Positions 16,554 through 25,239 of a stretch of DNA of 64,000 bases are shown in pieces. The DNA is taken from assembly GCF_031759225.1 (NCBI RefSeq), contig NZ_CP134494.1:1548501-1612500 (forward strand), in the 5' to 3' direction. Each line of letters begins with the position of its first letter. The stretch's first letter is position 1. The position numbers and the translations under genes were made by a program. The notes beneath the pieces were generated by a model, which saw nothing but the letters and a program-made list of their open reading frames with translations, did not search any database and was not told the origin of the DNA. The DNA is from Mesobacillus jeotgali (GTDB lineage Bacteria; Bacillota; Bacilli; Bacillales; Cytobacillaceae).

Positions 16554-17771
16554 TCATGATTTCAACATGATAGGAGGCCGGCCGAACTCTTCTGAAAGGA
16601 GCTGTTCCTGTCCCTTGCCACTTTGGCCAAGAGCATAAATCTTTGATGCTTTGATATCAAGTTCGATATCAGGATCAGTAAATCCGGAAAGCTTTGCAAC
16701 TAGTGGCAGACTCAAATCCTTCTTTATGGAGTTCAAATAGGAACGCCCTTTTTCCGTTGCCCCTAATAACCGCAAATAATTAACTGTTTTTTGGTTCGTT
16801 TTCATGGTGTCTTTGCGCGTGTTGGTTAAAATATGAAGACAGACCCTCTGCAGTCTCGTCCACGTATAACGCTTTGTTTTGATGGATTCCATGAATTGCT
16901 GGAATGAGTCTGATGAGCCTGCAGCGGCAAGCAATCTGTTCTCCAGACCTTCTTCAACTTCATAAAAATCTTTTAGTTCAGATGGGGTGCTCTGGAGCAG
17001 CTTATATTTCAGTAAAGGCCAATAATTTTCCCACGAATGGAATCCGCCGTAATGCTCTTTGTAGTTTATAAGCTGTTCGTAGGTCGTTTCTGGTACGTAT
17101 TGCTTGATCGTTCCAATTTCTCCAGCTGTCCCAAATAATGCTTTACGTATACTTGTGGCGCTGGCAATCGTGGCTGACGCAAAATGCTCATCATGATAAC
17201 CCGCATTTTTCCTCGTAATTGTTTCAGGTTTCATTGAACTTTTTTGGCTGATGATTGCCTGTATGTAGTGAAGTCCAAGGATGTTATTGGGTCTTGAAAT
17301 ATCAATGAAGCTGTCCGATGGAGCTAGAGATTGGAATCCCAGCGCAAGTGATTTTGGGTAGCTATGGCCTTCTCCGGTAAAAAACTTAATTTTCTCCTGG
17401 AACGCTTCATGGTTTTCTTCAAGAAACACAATCGTATTATGGAATGATTCCAAATCACCAGATTCACTGCCGAAGCAAAGTGTATCGCAACCAGCAGCGG
17501 AAAGAATTGAAACAGAACCTTCTGCGAAGGTTTCCGCATGCTGTGTAGCAAAACGGTAGGGAAGCTCAAACACGATATCAACGCCTGCCTCAAGAGCCAT
17601 CCTGGTCCTTGCCCACTTCGATACAAGGGCAGGCTCACCGCGTTGAAGGAAATTCCCGCTCATCGCCGCAATTGAGACATCTGCACCAGTTTGTTCTTTC
17701 GCCTGCTGCAGGTGATATAAGTGTCCATTATGGAAAGGATTATATTCAACAACGACGCCAACTGCTTTCAT
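16554..17771 (-). CDS. tmcAL: TmcAL (YlbM), tRNA-Met cytidine acetate ligase
   Basis: 405 aa. In B. subtilis this enzyme makes N4-acetylcytidine at the wobble position of elongator tRNA-Met from acetate and ATP. It belongs to the nucleotidyltransferase superfamily: MKAVGVVVEYNPFHNGHLYHLQQA carries the HxGH motif, and MSGNFLQRGEPALVSKWARTRMAL follows as usual. The C-terminal part is helical. RBS AAGGAG is 7 bases before the ATG. It is a monocistronic minus-strand gene, divergent from ylbN. Confidence 0.93.
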   Translation of the reverse strand: MKAVGVVVEYNPFHNGHLYHLQQAKEQTGADVSIAAMSGNFLQRGEPALVSKWARTRMALEAGVDIVFELPYRFATQHAETFAEGSVSILSAAGCDTLCFGSESGDLESFHNTIVFLEENHEAFQEKIKFFTGEGHSYPKSLALGFQSLAPSDSFIDISRPNNILGLHYIQAIISQKSSMKPETITRKNAGYHDEHFASATIASATSIRKALFGTAGEIGTIKQYVPETTYEQLINYKEHYGGFHSWENYWPLLKYKLLQSTPSELKDFYEVEEGLENRLLAAAGSSDSFQQFMESIKTKRYTWTRLQRVCLHILTNTRKDTMKTNQKTVNYLRLLGATEKGRSYLNSIKKDLSLPLVAKLSGFTDPDIELDIKASKIYALGQSGKGQEQLLSEEFGRPPIMLKS

Positions 17772-17861
17772 TCTTGTACTCCTTCATGTTAAGATGGATA
17801 TTGCATTGTTTTGAAGTTTAATTTACAGTATTTATGTAAATTATAGTGTAAAGAAAAAATA

Positions 17862-17891
17862 TTGACAAATGATTACGCGAAGGGCTATAAT
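17862..17891 (+). promoter_or_regulatory. Sigma-A promoter of ylbN-rpmF
   Basis: TTGACA, an 18-base spacer, then TATAAT: both hexamers match consensus exactly. It lies about 30 bases before the ylbN start. Confidence 0.85.
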
Positions 17892-17917
17892 TACCTTTGT
17901 TGCCTTGGGGTGATTCT

Positions 17918-18442
17918 ATGAAATGGACAATAAGTCAGATACAAAAACATCGAAACAAGGACTTTCTTATTGACGAGTTTGTCCGAATGGACTCGATTAA
18001 GGAAACAGATCCGACAATCCGAGAGGTATCTCCTATCCACTTAACTGGTAGGGCCGATATCAGTGCCACAAGAGTGACATTCCATATCCGGATTGATGGA
18101 CACCTGATCCTGCCTTGTTCACGGACGCTGGTTGATGTAAAATATCCAATTGATGTGGAAACTACGGAAACTTTCATGTTAAACAGCCACGACTATGAGG
18201 CTGAAGAGGAAGTTTATCAAGTAACAGGCGATGTCATTGATCTTGAACCCATCATCAGGGAGATCTTGCTAGTAGAAATTCCGATGCAGGTATTCTGTGA
18301 TGATAGCGCTGGTCAAGAAGGCGCACCCCAGTCAGGTAAGGATTGGGAAGTAATCGAGGAACAGGAGAAATCCGAAAAACTTGATCCCCGACTTGCCGGG
18401 CTTGCAAAATTCTTTGAGGATTCTAAGAATTCCTCTGACTAA
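17918..18442 (+). CDS. ylbN: YlbN, DUF177 (YceD) family protein
   Basis: 174 aa. DUF177/YceD proteins are encoded next to rpmF throughout bacteria and are linked to ribosome or 23S rRNA metabolism; the biochemical role is not settled. The family pattern appears as LTGRADISATRVTFHIRIDGHLILPCSRTLVDVKYPI and DVIDLEPIIREILLVEIPMQVFC. The ATG at 17918 follows TTGGGGTGAT; an earlier in-frame start at 17897 is not needed. Expressed from a consensus sigma-A promoter and followed by rpmF. Confidence 0.9.
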   Translation: MKWTISQIQKHRNKDFLIDEFVRMDSIKETDPTIREVSPIHLTGRADISATRVTFHIRIDGHLILPCSRTLVDVKYPIDVETTETFMLNSHDYEAEEEVYQVTGDVIDLEPIIREILLVEIPMQVFCDDSAGQEGAPQSGKDWEVIEEQEKSEKLDPRLAGLAKFFEDSKNSSD

Positions 18443-18522
18443 TGTATTAAAAAAGAGCGTGGAGGTCCAGAAAAGGACTGGCCTTCATAAACTTTCTTAT
18501 TCCTTTTAAGGAGGTGGGAAGA

Positions 18523-18696
18523 ATGGCTGTACCATTTAGAAGAACGTCTAAAACTGCGAAAAGAAAACGCCGTACTCATTTTAAATTACAAGTTCCGGGT
18601 ATGGTAGCATGCCCTAACTGCGGTGAAATGAAACTTGCTCACCGTGTGTGCAAAGCTTGCGGAACATACAAAGGAAAAGAAGTTGTAAACGACTAA
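18523..18696 (+). CDS. rpmF: Ribosomal protein L32
   Basis: 57 aa. Starts [22 protein letters not shown], the invariant L32 N-terminus. A zinc ribbon is complete, with CPNC and CKAC supplying four cysteines, so this is the zinc-binding form. RBS AAGGAGGTGGG is very strong, 6-7 bases before the ATG at 18523. It is the last gene of the ylbN-rpmF operon, with a terminator directly downstream. Confidence 0.97.
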   Translation: MAVPFRRTSKTAKRKRRTHFKLQVPGMVACPNCGEMKLAHRVCKACGTYKGKEVVND

Positions 18697-18706
18697 TTTT
18701 CTAGTG

Positions 18707-18746
18707 AAAAAGCACAGGATGCATCTGCGTCCCTGTGCTTTTTTTC
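18707..18746 (+). terminator. Terminator of rpmF
   Basis: AAAAAGCACAGG and CCTGTGCTTTTT pair around a loop of about 13 bases that can itself pair in part; a T-tract follows. Confidence 0.85.
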
Positions 18747-18880
18747 ATTTAAGCAAACTTGACGCAGTCATCTCCTATGAAGTAGTGAGGCAATGGCGCA
18801 CCAATTCTGCTTTCATATAATTGCCGCGCTTTTGGCGTTTTCCTCCGATTACTGACAATTTATGATGCTTTACATACCTC

Positions 18881-19252
18881 ATGGAGACACATTTTCGACA
18901 GTGGCAGTAGAAAATAAGTCCCCATCGCCTTAATGGAGACACATTTTCGGCCATGGCGAATTAAAATATGCCTCCATCGCCTTAATGGAGACACATTTTC
19001 GGCCGTGGCAAATGAAAATATGCCTCCATTGCCCTTATGGAGACACATTTTCGGCTATGGCCAATGAAAACATACCTCCATCGCCCTTATGGAGACACAT
19101 TTTCGGCCGTGGCAAATGAAAATATGCCTCCATCGCCCTTATGGAGACACATTTTCGGCTATGGCCAATGAAAACATACCTCCATCGCCCTTATGGAGAC
19201 ACATTTTCGGCCGTGGCAAATGAAAATATGCCTCCATCGATCTTATGGTGAC
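18881..19252. repeat. Tandem array of seven 52-bp hairpin units
   Basis: Units start at 18881, 18933, 18985, 19037, 19089, 19141 and 19193, exactly 52 bases apart; a broken eighth begins at 19245. Each unit begins ATGGAGACACATTTTC and ends with a near-inverse arm (GAAAATATGCCTCCAT), then a short CGCCCTT linker. The middle alternates between two versions, so units 3, 5 and 7 agree and units 4 and 6 agree. All arm differences between the two halves are transitions that leave G-U pairs if the minus strand is transcribed. No gene lies in the surrounding 750 bases between rpmF and the enoyl-CoA hydratase gene. Confidence 0.95.
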
Positions 19253-19496
19253 TTTTTTACGGACCATGTACTGAAGTTCGTGTTCCCATAAGTATTTTTA
19301 AATGGTTCTTACGACTATTATTTCCTCCCTTCAATTAAATGTAGCTTCTTCAACTAACTCCACATCAGAGAAAATCTTAGCTATTCTATACACGGCAATA
19401 TCAAACTTAAATTTATTCACCACAAAGACCCTATACCTTTTTAAATCTACAGAAGATTGATAAAATTTAAGGAATGAGAATTATAGGAGGAACACA

Positions 19497-20264
19497 ATGG
19501 ATCCATACATAATTTCTAAAGAAAACAATGGAGTACTGCTTTTTACAATCAACAGGCCTGACAGGAGAAATGCCATAAACTATGATGTTATGTCCGGCCT
19601 TGAGAAAGCCATCGAAATGGCAAAAGCAAATGATGTGAAAGTACTTGCTATAACAGGAGCAGGGAGCCAGGCATTTTGTTCCGGTGGCGATTTATCGGCC
19701 TTTCACCGTTTAAAAACAGAGACAGAGGCGTACGGGATGCTTTCAAGGATGGCTAGTATTTTATACAAGCTCCTTATCCTTCCTAAACCGACGATTGCGA
19801 TACTTAATGGGTCTGCTGTAGGTGGAGGATGTGAAATAGCTTCAGCCTGCGATTTCCGGATTGGAAGAGAAGGGATGAAAGCGGGGTTTGTCCAGGGGAA
19901 CCTCGCCATTACGACAGGTTGGGGAGGGGGATCGATCCTACTGGAGAAACTCCCCCAGAATATCGCGATGAAAATGCTGCTTGATGCAAAAATATACACT
20001 GCTGAGGAACTCAAGGAGTTTGGATTCATCCACCATATTTATAAACATGATCCGATAGAAGCCTGTCTCTCATTTATGAAAGAAAGCTTGAATAAAGAGA
20101 CAACTGTCTTAGAAGCCTATAAAACATTATTGATAAAAAAATGGGAACTTTTATTAATGAGAGAAAGGATGGAAGAAGAAGCTGCGAGATGTGCTCTGTT
20201 GTGGGAGGGTGAAGCCCACCACAATAAAGTGGACGAATTCATGAATAAAAAAAATAAAAAATAA
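19497..20264 (+). CDS. Enoyl-CoA hydratase/isomerase family protein
   Basis: 255 aa. The crotonase fold is clear: an N-terminal GVLLFTINRPDRRNAINYDVM, the oxyanion-hole segments AFCSGGDLSAF and GSAVGGGCEIASACDFRIG, and then GFVQGNLAITTGWGGGSIL. The position of the usual second catalytic Glu is occupied by a Gly-rich stretch (TTGWGGG), so the reaction may be hydrolase- or isomerase-like rather than classical hydration; the substrate cannot be told. RBS ATAGGAGG precedes the ATG. Relative to B. subtilis this gene lies between rpmF and the RsfA-type regulator; it is a single gene. Confidence 0.82.
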   Translation: MDPYIISKENNGVLLFTINRPDRRNAINYDVMSGLEKAIEMAKANDVKVLAITGAGSQAFCSGGDLSAFHRLKTETEAYGMLSRMASILYKLLILPKPTIAILNGSAVGGGCEIASACDFRIGREGMKAGFVQGNLAITTGWGGGSILLEKLPQNIAMKMLLDAKIYTAEELKEFGFIHHIYKHDPIEACLSFMKESLNKETTVLEAYKTLLIKKWELLLMRERMEEEAARCALLWEGEAHHNKVDEFMNKKNKK

Positions 20265-20347
20265 TTAGCTGGGTATTAGGTGATATCAGTCTATCTTTCC
20301 TATTAGATGCATATGAATGAATAAAAAACAATAGGAGGGATTTATTG

Positions 20348-20968
20348 ATGCCATTAACCCGTCAGGATGCCTGGTCACAGGATGAAGATTTATTGCTGGC
20401 TGAAGTAGTATTGCGCAATATTCGAGAAGGCGGTACCCAATTAAAAGCCTTCGATGAAGTAGGGAAACAGCTTTCGAGGACGGCTGCTGCCTGCGGTTTC
20501 CGCTGGAACTCGTATGTGAGAAAGCAATATAAATCAGGTATTGAGCTGGCGAAAAAACAGCGTAAGGAAGCGAAAAAACAGGCAAAGACAGAGGAGAGAG
20601 CAGAAGTGCCTGCGGCGCCTGTGAGCGAAGTGCCGAAGCGCCCTGCAGAACAAAAGGAACAGCAGCCAAGCATTAGTATTGAAGCTGTCAAGCAATATAT
20701 CGACGAGCTCTATGAAAAAGCGGGAAATGCTAACGCTCAGGATATGCAAAAAGAAAAAATCCGCGGACTGGAAAAGCAAATCTATTACTTGGCTGCCGAA
20801 AACGAAAAGTTGGAAACACAATTGCGCTCGATGGAAGAAGATTATCGTGCCTTGATTGACATCATGGAGCGAGCGAAAAAAAGAGTAGCTCCTAAAAATG
20901 AGGATCAACAACAAAGAATGAACTTCCAGGTTGAAGGCAAAGGGAATCTCGAAAAAGTGGAGAAATAA
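20348..20968 (+). CDS. ylbO: RsfA-family transcription regulator (YlbO)
   Basis: 206 aa. The first 60 residues are a Myb/SANT-like DNA-binding domain typical of RsfA, the prespore-specific regulator of B. subtilis: [32 protein letters not shown], then [18 protein letters not shown] charged Lys/Glu region and a coiled coil ([35 protein letters not shown]) follow and suggest dimerisation. Its role is presumed in sporulation gene control. RBS AGGAGGGATTT supports ATG 20348 (a TTG at 20345 is also possible). Own terminator. Confidence 0.85.
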   Translation: MPLTRQDAWSQDEDLLLAEVVLRNIREGGTQLKAFDEVGKQLSRTAAACGFRWNSYVRKQYKSGIELAKKQRKEAKKQAKTEERAEVPAAPVSEVPKRPAEQKEQQPSISIEAVKQYIDELYEKAGNANAQDMQKEKIRGLEKQIYYLAAENEKLETQLRSMEEDYRALIDIMERAKKRVAPKNEDQQQRMNFQVEGKGNLEKVEK

Positions 20969-20977
20969 GCAGTGAAA

Positions 20978-21010
20978 AGCGCCTGCCGGAATGGCAGGCG
21001 CTATTATTTT
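20978..21010. terminator. Terminator between ylbO and ylbP
   Basis: AGCGCCTGCC and GGCAGGCGCT pair around 5 bases; both flanks are A/T-rich, so it can serve the two convergent genes. Confidence 0.85.
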
Positions 21011-21063
21011 ATGATTCAATCTTATAAAAGTTCATTTAGCGGTTAAACAGGATTGCTGGTCTA

Positions 21064-21537
21064 TTATTGCAACTGTTCCGTTACACCAGCCGGATACCAG
21101 ACAAGCGGATTCTCTCCACGGTCTCTTTCTACGTCATAATGGACTGGTGTAAAACCCATCTTTTCCCAGAAATCCTGAGATTTCACCCGAGGATTCGTTT
21201 TGATTGGCAGGCCAAAACCCTTCGCGAATTCTACAAGAGCTTTTCCATAGCCCTTTCCCTGGTAATTTGGAAGAACTTCTAACTTCCATAGCTCCAGATA
21301 GTCCTGAGGAGGCTCAAAATACCGATCAAATTGCTTCTTGACCTGATACAGGCTCATACGTGCGACAAGCTTGTCGCCGAAATAGATTCCGTAGAACGGA
21401 GAATCGCTATCATTTTCCACAATGTTCGCTTCCAAATCTTCGAGCATTGAAAGCTCCTGGTGGCCGTACTCTTTGAATTTCTTGAATTCTTCTAGTGTCT
21501 TATAATTGATTTTTAGCTTTTCCACTTTAGTCACCAT
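21064..21537 (-). CDS. ylbP: YlbP, GNAT family N-acetyltransferase
   Basis: 157 aa. The GNAT core is LELWKLEVLPNYQGKGYGKALVEFAKG, with the Q/RxxGxG/A acetyl-CoA loop, followed by SQDFWEKMGFTPV. B. subtilis YlbP has the same layout and genomic place; the acceptor substrate is unknown. ATG 21537 follows TTGGGGGATTG; an upstream TTG at 21552 lacks an RBS. It is divergent from the acyl-CoA carboxylase operon. The gap of about 330 bases between them is very AT-rich and must hold both promoters. Confidence 0.85.
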   Translation of the reverse strand: MVTKVEKLKINYKTLEEFKKFKEYGHQELSMLEDLEANIVENDSDSPFYGIYFGDKLVARMSLYQVKKQFDRYFEPPQDYLELWKLEVLPNYQGKGYGKALVEFAKGFGLPIKTNPRVKSQDFWEKMGFTPVHYDVERDRGENPLVWYPAGVTEQLQ

Positions 21538-21869
21538 AAAACAATCCCCCAATCATTGCCGCCAATAATTCATTGTATGCTGCTTTTGGCGAAAGCTTGC
21601 TACACTCCATAGAAATCCCAAGCTTGATTTTTACGTGTGAATAGAAACAATTCTCTCGAAAGCAGCAATATTTATATACCCGAATTTTAGAATGTTTAGT
21701 GGCAGCAAAATATATTTGTTTTTTATAGCCTATTTTTATTATATTATAAAAACATGAAAAATTCTGCATTTGAATTTTAGAAAGCGGTTCCAATTTTTGC
21801 AGGAAAGATACAGAATATTGTAGAATTTTATATAGTGAGCGTATTTTTTTACGGGAAAGGGGAAAGAGC

Positions 21870-23213
21870 GTGCAAAAAATATTAATTGCAAACAGAGGAG
21901 AAATTGCGCTTCGCATTATCCGAACGTGCCGCGAGCTTGGGGTTAAAACAGTGGCTGTTTATTCGGATGCGGATCAAGAGTTGCCATTTGTTAAAGAAGC
22001 TGACAGCGCTTACCGGATTGGCGAGCCACCTGTTCAAAAATCATATCTTAATGCAGATGAAATTTTAAGAATCGCAAAGGAAAAAAATGTCGACGGAATC
22101 CATCCTGGGTATGGTTTCTTATCGGAAAACGCAGAGTTCGCCCGTAAAGTGAAGGAAGCTGGCTTGACTTTCATTGGTCCTGCTCCTGATACGATTGAAA
22201 AAATGGGTGACAAAATTGTCGCAAGATCTACGATGGAATCAGCTGGTGTACCAGTCGTGCCGGGCAGTGACCAGGGATTAAAGACACTGGAGGATGCTGT
22301 CAGGCTTGCAGAAGAGATCGGTTACCCGGTCATGCTGAAGGCGAGCGGCGGCGGGGGCGGCATTGGCATGGTGCTCTGTGAAAATGAGCAAGCGCTCGCT
22401 AAGAATTATGATTCAACGAAAGGACGGGCAAAGGCTTATTTTGGCTCTGATGAAGTATTCATTGAGAAATACATCAAAAATGCGCGTCACGTAGAGGTGC
22501 AGATTTTTGGCGATACTCATGGCAACCATGTGCATATGTTTGAACGTGATTGCTCTGTACAGCGACGCCATCAAAAGGTGATTGAAGAGGCACCATCGCC
22601 ATTCCTTAAGGAAGAAGCAAGGCAAAAAATGTATGAGACGGCTGTTAAAGCTGCTAAGGCAATGGATTATGTCAACGCAGGAACTGTGGAATTCATTGTG
22701 GATGAGGACGAAAACTTCTATTTCCTTGAAATGAACACCAGACTGCAGGTTGAACATCCAGTCACAGAAACGATCACAGGCCAGGATCTTGTTAAGTGGC
22801 AAATCCTCGTTGCGCGCGGTGAAAAACTTCCTTTGCTTCAGGATGAAATCAAAAAGGAAGGTTGGGCCATTGAATTCCGTTTATATGCAGAAGATCCTGA
22901 AAGGTTCCTGCCTTCACCCGGCAAGATCAGCGAGTTTTCTTGGCTGGAGGCAGAAGGCGTTCGAGTTGATTCTGGATATGAATCCGGTTCGACTGTAACA
23001 CCATTTTATGACCCTATGGTTGCCAAATGCATAGTAGGGGGCAATACCCGGGAAGAAGCAATCCAGCTTGCACAGGAATTTTTCGCAACGCTGAAACTAG
23101 AAGGCATTAAATCGAATGCCCCATTGTTTGCAGAGATATTAACCGAAGAGGGCTTCAAATCCGGCAATTATACAACAGCCTATTTAACAGAAAGAAAAAT
23201 GGCATCTAAATAG
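21870..23213 (+). CDS. Biotin carboxylase subunit of an acyl-CoA carboxylase
   Basis: 447 aa. Biotin carboxylase of the ATP-grasp type: ANRGEIALRIIRTCRELG at the start, the HPGYGFLSENAEFA signature, the glycine-rich ATP lid GGGGGIGM near residue 165, RDCSVQRRHQKVIEEAP, and MNTRLQVEHPVTE. It carboxylates biotin on the small carrier encoded next. The GTG start follows AAAGGGGAAAG. Together with the next two genes it forms a separate carboxylase, resembling the yngHB/yngE set of B. subtilis rather than the housekeeping accBC, which usually lies elsewhere. The operon is not part of the B. subtilis ylb order. Confidence 0.9.
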   Translation: MQKILIANRGEIALRIIRTCRELGVKTVAVYSDADQELPFVKEADSAYRIGEPPVQKSYLNADEILRIAKEKNVDGIHPGYGFLSENAEFARKVKEAGLTFIGPAPDTIEKMGDKIVARSTMESAGVPVVPGSDQGLKTLEDAVRLAEEIGYPVMLKASGGGGGIGMVLCENEQALAKNYDSTKGRAKAYFGSDEVFIEKYIKNARHVEVQIFGDTHGNHVHMFERDCSVQRRHQKVIEEAPSPFLKEEARQKMYETAVKAAKAMDYVNAGTVEFIVDEDENFYFLEMNTRLQVEHPVTETITGQDLVKWQILVARGEKLPLLQDEIKKEGWAIEFRLYAEDPERFLPSPGKISEFSWLEAEGVRVDSGYESGSTVTPFYDPMVAKCIVGGNTREEAIQLAQEFFATLKLEGIKSNAPLFAEILTEEGFKSGNYTTAYLTERKMASK

Positions 23214-23226
23214 AGGAGGAAAAGAC

Positions 23227-23439
23227 ATGAAAGAAATTACAGCAAATATGGCAGGGACAGTACTTAATGTGATGGTAGCAGCAGGAGATGCAGTATCAGA
23301 GGGGCAGGAGGTCCTGATGCTTGAATCAATGAAGATGGAAATCCCTGTTGAAAGCCAGGGTAATGGAAGTGTTAAAGAAGTAAAGGTAAACATCGGTGAT
23401 TTTGTAAACGAAGGCGATGTCCTGCTTGTACTAGAATAA
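23227..23439 (+). CDS. Small biotinyl carrier protein of the acyl-CoA carboxylase
   Basis: 70 aa, a bare biotinyl domain. The biotin-accepting Lys is in MLESMKMEIPVES; the second half of the swivelling barrel is VNIGDFVNEGDVLLVLE. It lacks the Pro/Ala-rich linker of housekeeping AccB, as the YngHB-type small carriers do. RBS AGAGGAGGAAAAG precedes the ATG, 13 bases after the biotin carboxylase gene and 21 bases before the carboxyltransferase gene. Confidence 0.92.
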   Translation: MKEITANMAGTVLNVMVAAGDAVSEGQEVLMLESMKMEIPVESQGNGSVKEVKVNIGDFVNEGDVLLVLE

Positions 23440-23460
23440 TAGATTTTAAGGAGGAGAAGG

Positions 23461-25002
23461 ATGACTACCGCGAAGACTTTAACTGATTCATTACAGGAAA
23501 AAGTTCAACAAATCGAGGCTGGCGGACAGCAGAAATATCATGACAAGCTGGCTGAGCAAAATAAATTATTTGTGCGTGAGCGTTTGAATCTATTATTCGA
23601 TGACGGAGTCTATGAGGAAGATGGCAAATTCGCCAACTTCCAGGCTGGTGACCTTCCAGCGGATGGCGTCGTAACGGCGACCGGAAAAATCGGCGGGCAA
23701 ACAGTCTGTGTCATGGCGAACGATTCAACAGTAAAGGCGGGATCCTGGGGTGCCAGGACTGTCGAAAAGATTATCAGGATCCAGGAAACAGCTGAAAAAC
23801 TGAAGGTGCCTTTATTGTACCTGGTCGATTCAGCTGGTGCCCGGATCACGGATCAGCTTGATATGTTCCCGAACCGGCGCGGAGCGGGCAAGATTTTTTA
23901 TAATCAAGTGAAATTGTCCGGAGTGATACCGCAAATCTGCCTTCTATTCGGGCCATCTGCAGCAGGAGGAGCTTATATTCCTGCATTCTGCGACATTGTG
24001 ATTATGGTGGACCAAAATGCGTCCATGTACCTCGGATCTCCAAGAATGGCGGAAAAAGTTATTGGTGAGAAGGTAACGCTTGAGGAAATGGGCGGCGCCC
24101 GCATGCATTGCTCTGTTAGTGGTGTAGGCGATATGCTCGTTTACAGCGAGGAAGAGGCTATTGAATCAGCGAAGCGCTATTTAAGCTACTTCCCTGCAAA
24201 CTTCAAATCCAAAACTGAATTGGTTGAAGGCATTGCACCAAAGGCTGGCAGAACGCTAGAAGAAATTGTTCCGGTGAATCAGAACGCACCTTTCGATATG
24301 TATGAAGGCATAGATGCGCTGATCGACGAAGGCAGCTTCTTTGAAATCAAAAAGCTGTTTGCACCGGAAATCATCACCGGACTTGCTCGTATCGATGGCC
24401 GTGCTGTCGGGATTATCGCCAACCAGCCGAAGGTAAAAGGTGGAGTATTGTTCGTTGATTCTGCGGACAAAGCAGCGAAATTCATTACGTTATGTGATGC
24501 CTTCCATATTCCGCTGCTTTTCCTTGCTGATGTCCCGGGCTTCATGATCGGAACGAAGGTGGAGAGAGCAGGTATCATCCGCCATGGCGCGAAGCTGATT
24601 GCTGCGATGAGCTCTGCAACCGTACCGAAAATCTCTGTTATTGTCCGTAAGGCATATGGAGCGGGATTATATGCTATGGCAGGACCGGCATTCGAGCCAG
24701 ATTGCTGTATCGCCCTGCCGACTGCCCAAATTGCGGTTATGGGTCCGGAAGCTGCTGTCAATGCAGTTTACTCTAACAAAATCAATCAAATCGAGGACCC
24801 TAAAGAGAAAATCGCATTTGTTCAGGAAAAACACCAGGAATATAAAGAAAGTATTGATATCTATAAGCTAGCCTCTGAACTGATCGTTGACGACATCGTT
24901 GCTGCCAATGATTTAAGGAATGCACTGATCGATCGTTTCAAACTATATGAAACGAAAGAATTGGAATTCAGTGTCAGGAAACACCCTGTTTATCCAGTAT
25001 AA
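23461..25002 (+). CDS. Acyl-CoA carboxylase carboxyltransferase subunit
   Basis: 513 aa. It is a fused alpha/beta carboxyltransferase of the propionyl-CoA / methylcrotonyl-CoA / acetyl-CoA class. Markers are RERLNLLFDDGVYEE, SAGARITDQLD, the GPSAAGGAYIPAFCD oxyanion region, and in the second half FLADVPGFMIGTKVERAGIIRHGAKL and RKAYGAGLYAMAGPAF. It transfers carboxyl from biotin to the acyl-CoA. Motifs do not separate methylcrotonyl- from propionyl-CoA use. With the two genes before it, it makes a complete three-subunit enzyme; a terminator follows. Confidence 0.88.
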   Translation: MTTAKTLTDSLQEKVQQIEAGGQQKYHDKLAEQNKLFVRERLNLLFDDGVYEEDGKFANFQAGDLPADGVVTATGKIGGQTVCVMANDSTVKAGSWGARTVEKIIRIQETAEKLKVPLLYLVDSAGARITDQLDMFPNRRGAGKIFYNQVKLSGVIPQICLLFGPSAAGGAYIPAFCDIVIMVDQNASMYLGSPRMAEKVIGEKVTLEEMGGARMHCSVSGVGDMLVYSEEEAIESAKRYLSYFPANFKSKTELVEGIAPKAGRTLEEIVPVNQNAPFDMYEGIDALIDEGSFFEIKKLFAPEIITGLARIDGRAVGIIANQPKVKGGVLFVDSADKAAKFITLCDAFHIPLLFLADVPGFMIGTKVERAGIIRHGAKLIAAMSSATVPKISVIVRKAYGAGLYAMAGPAFEPDCCIALPTAQIAVMGPEAAVNAVYSNKINQIEDPKEKIAFVQEKHQEYKESIDIYKLASELIVDDIVAANDLRNALIDRFKLYETKELEFSVRKHPVYPV

Positions 25003-25006
25003 AAGC

Positions 25007-25037
25007 AAAAAGGAGATCCATTTTGGGTCTCCTTTTC
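25007..25037 (+). terminator. Terminator of the acyl-CoA carboxylase operon
   Basis: AAAAGGAGAtCC pairs with GGgTCTCCTTTT around ATTTT; the T run follows. Confidence 0.85.
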
Positions 25038-25239
25038 ATTTTGAGGAACAAAAACTAAAGCTCTATTAAATTAAATTGAAATTACCATAATCCCTTCTTC
25101 CTAAGAAGCAATTGTTTCTGCTAAAATATGACTAAAGTCATGTACATACCGATGAATTATATTAAGGCTGTTTTAGCCTGTTATATAAACTTTCAAGCTA
25201 GAAATGTCCTTTTTTAAAAGGCCAAAATGAGGGATATTT

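Noticed and set aside
18860..19048. 62-codon minus-strand frame in the 52-bp array
   Set aside because: It is produced by the tandem repeat, has no RBS and would encode a repetitive peptide.
18881..19252. CRISPR array
   Set aside because: There are no unique spacers: the whole 52-base unit repeats, and no cas genes are present.
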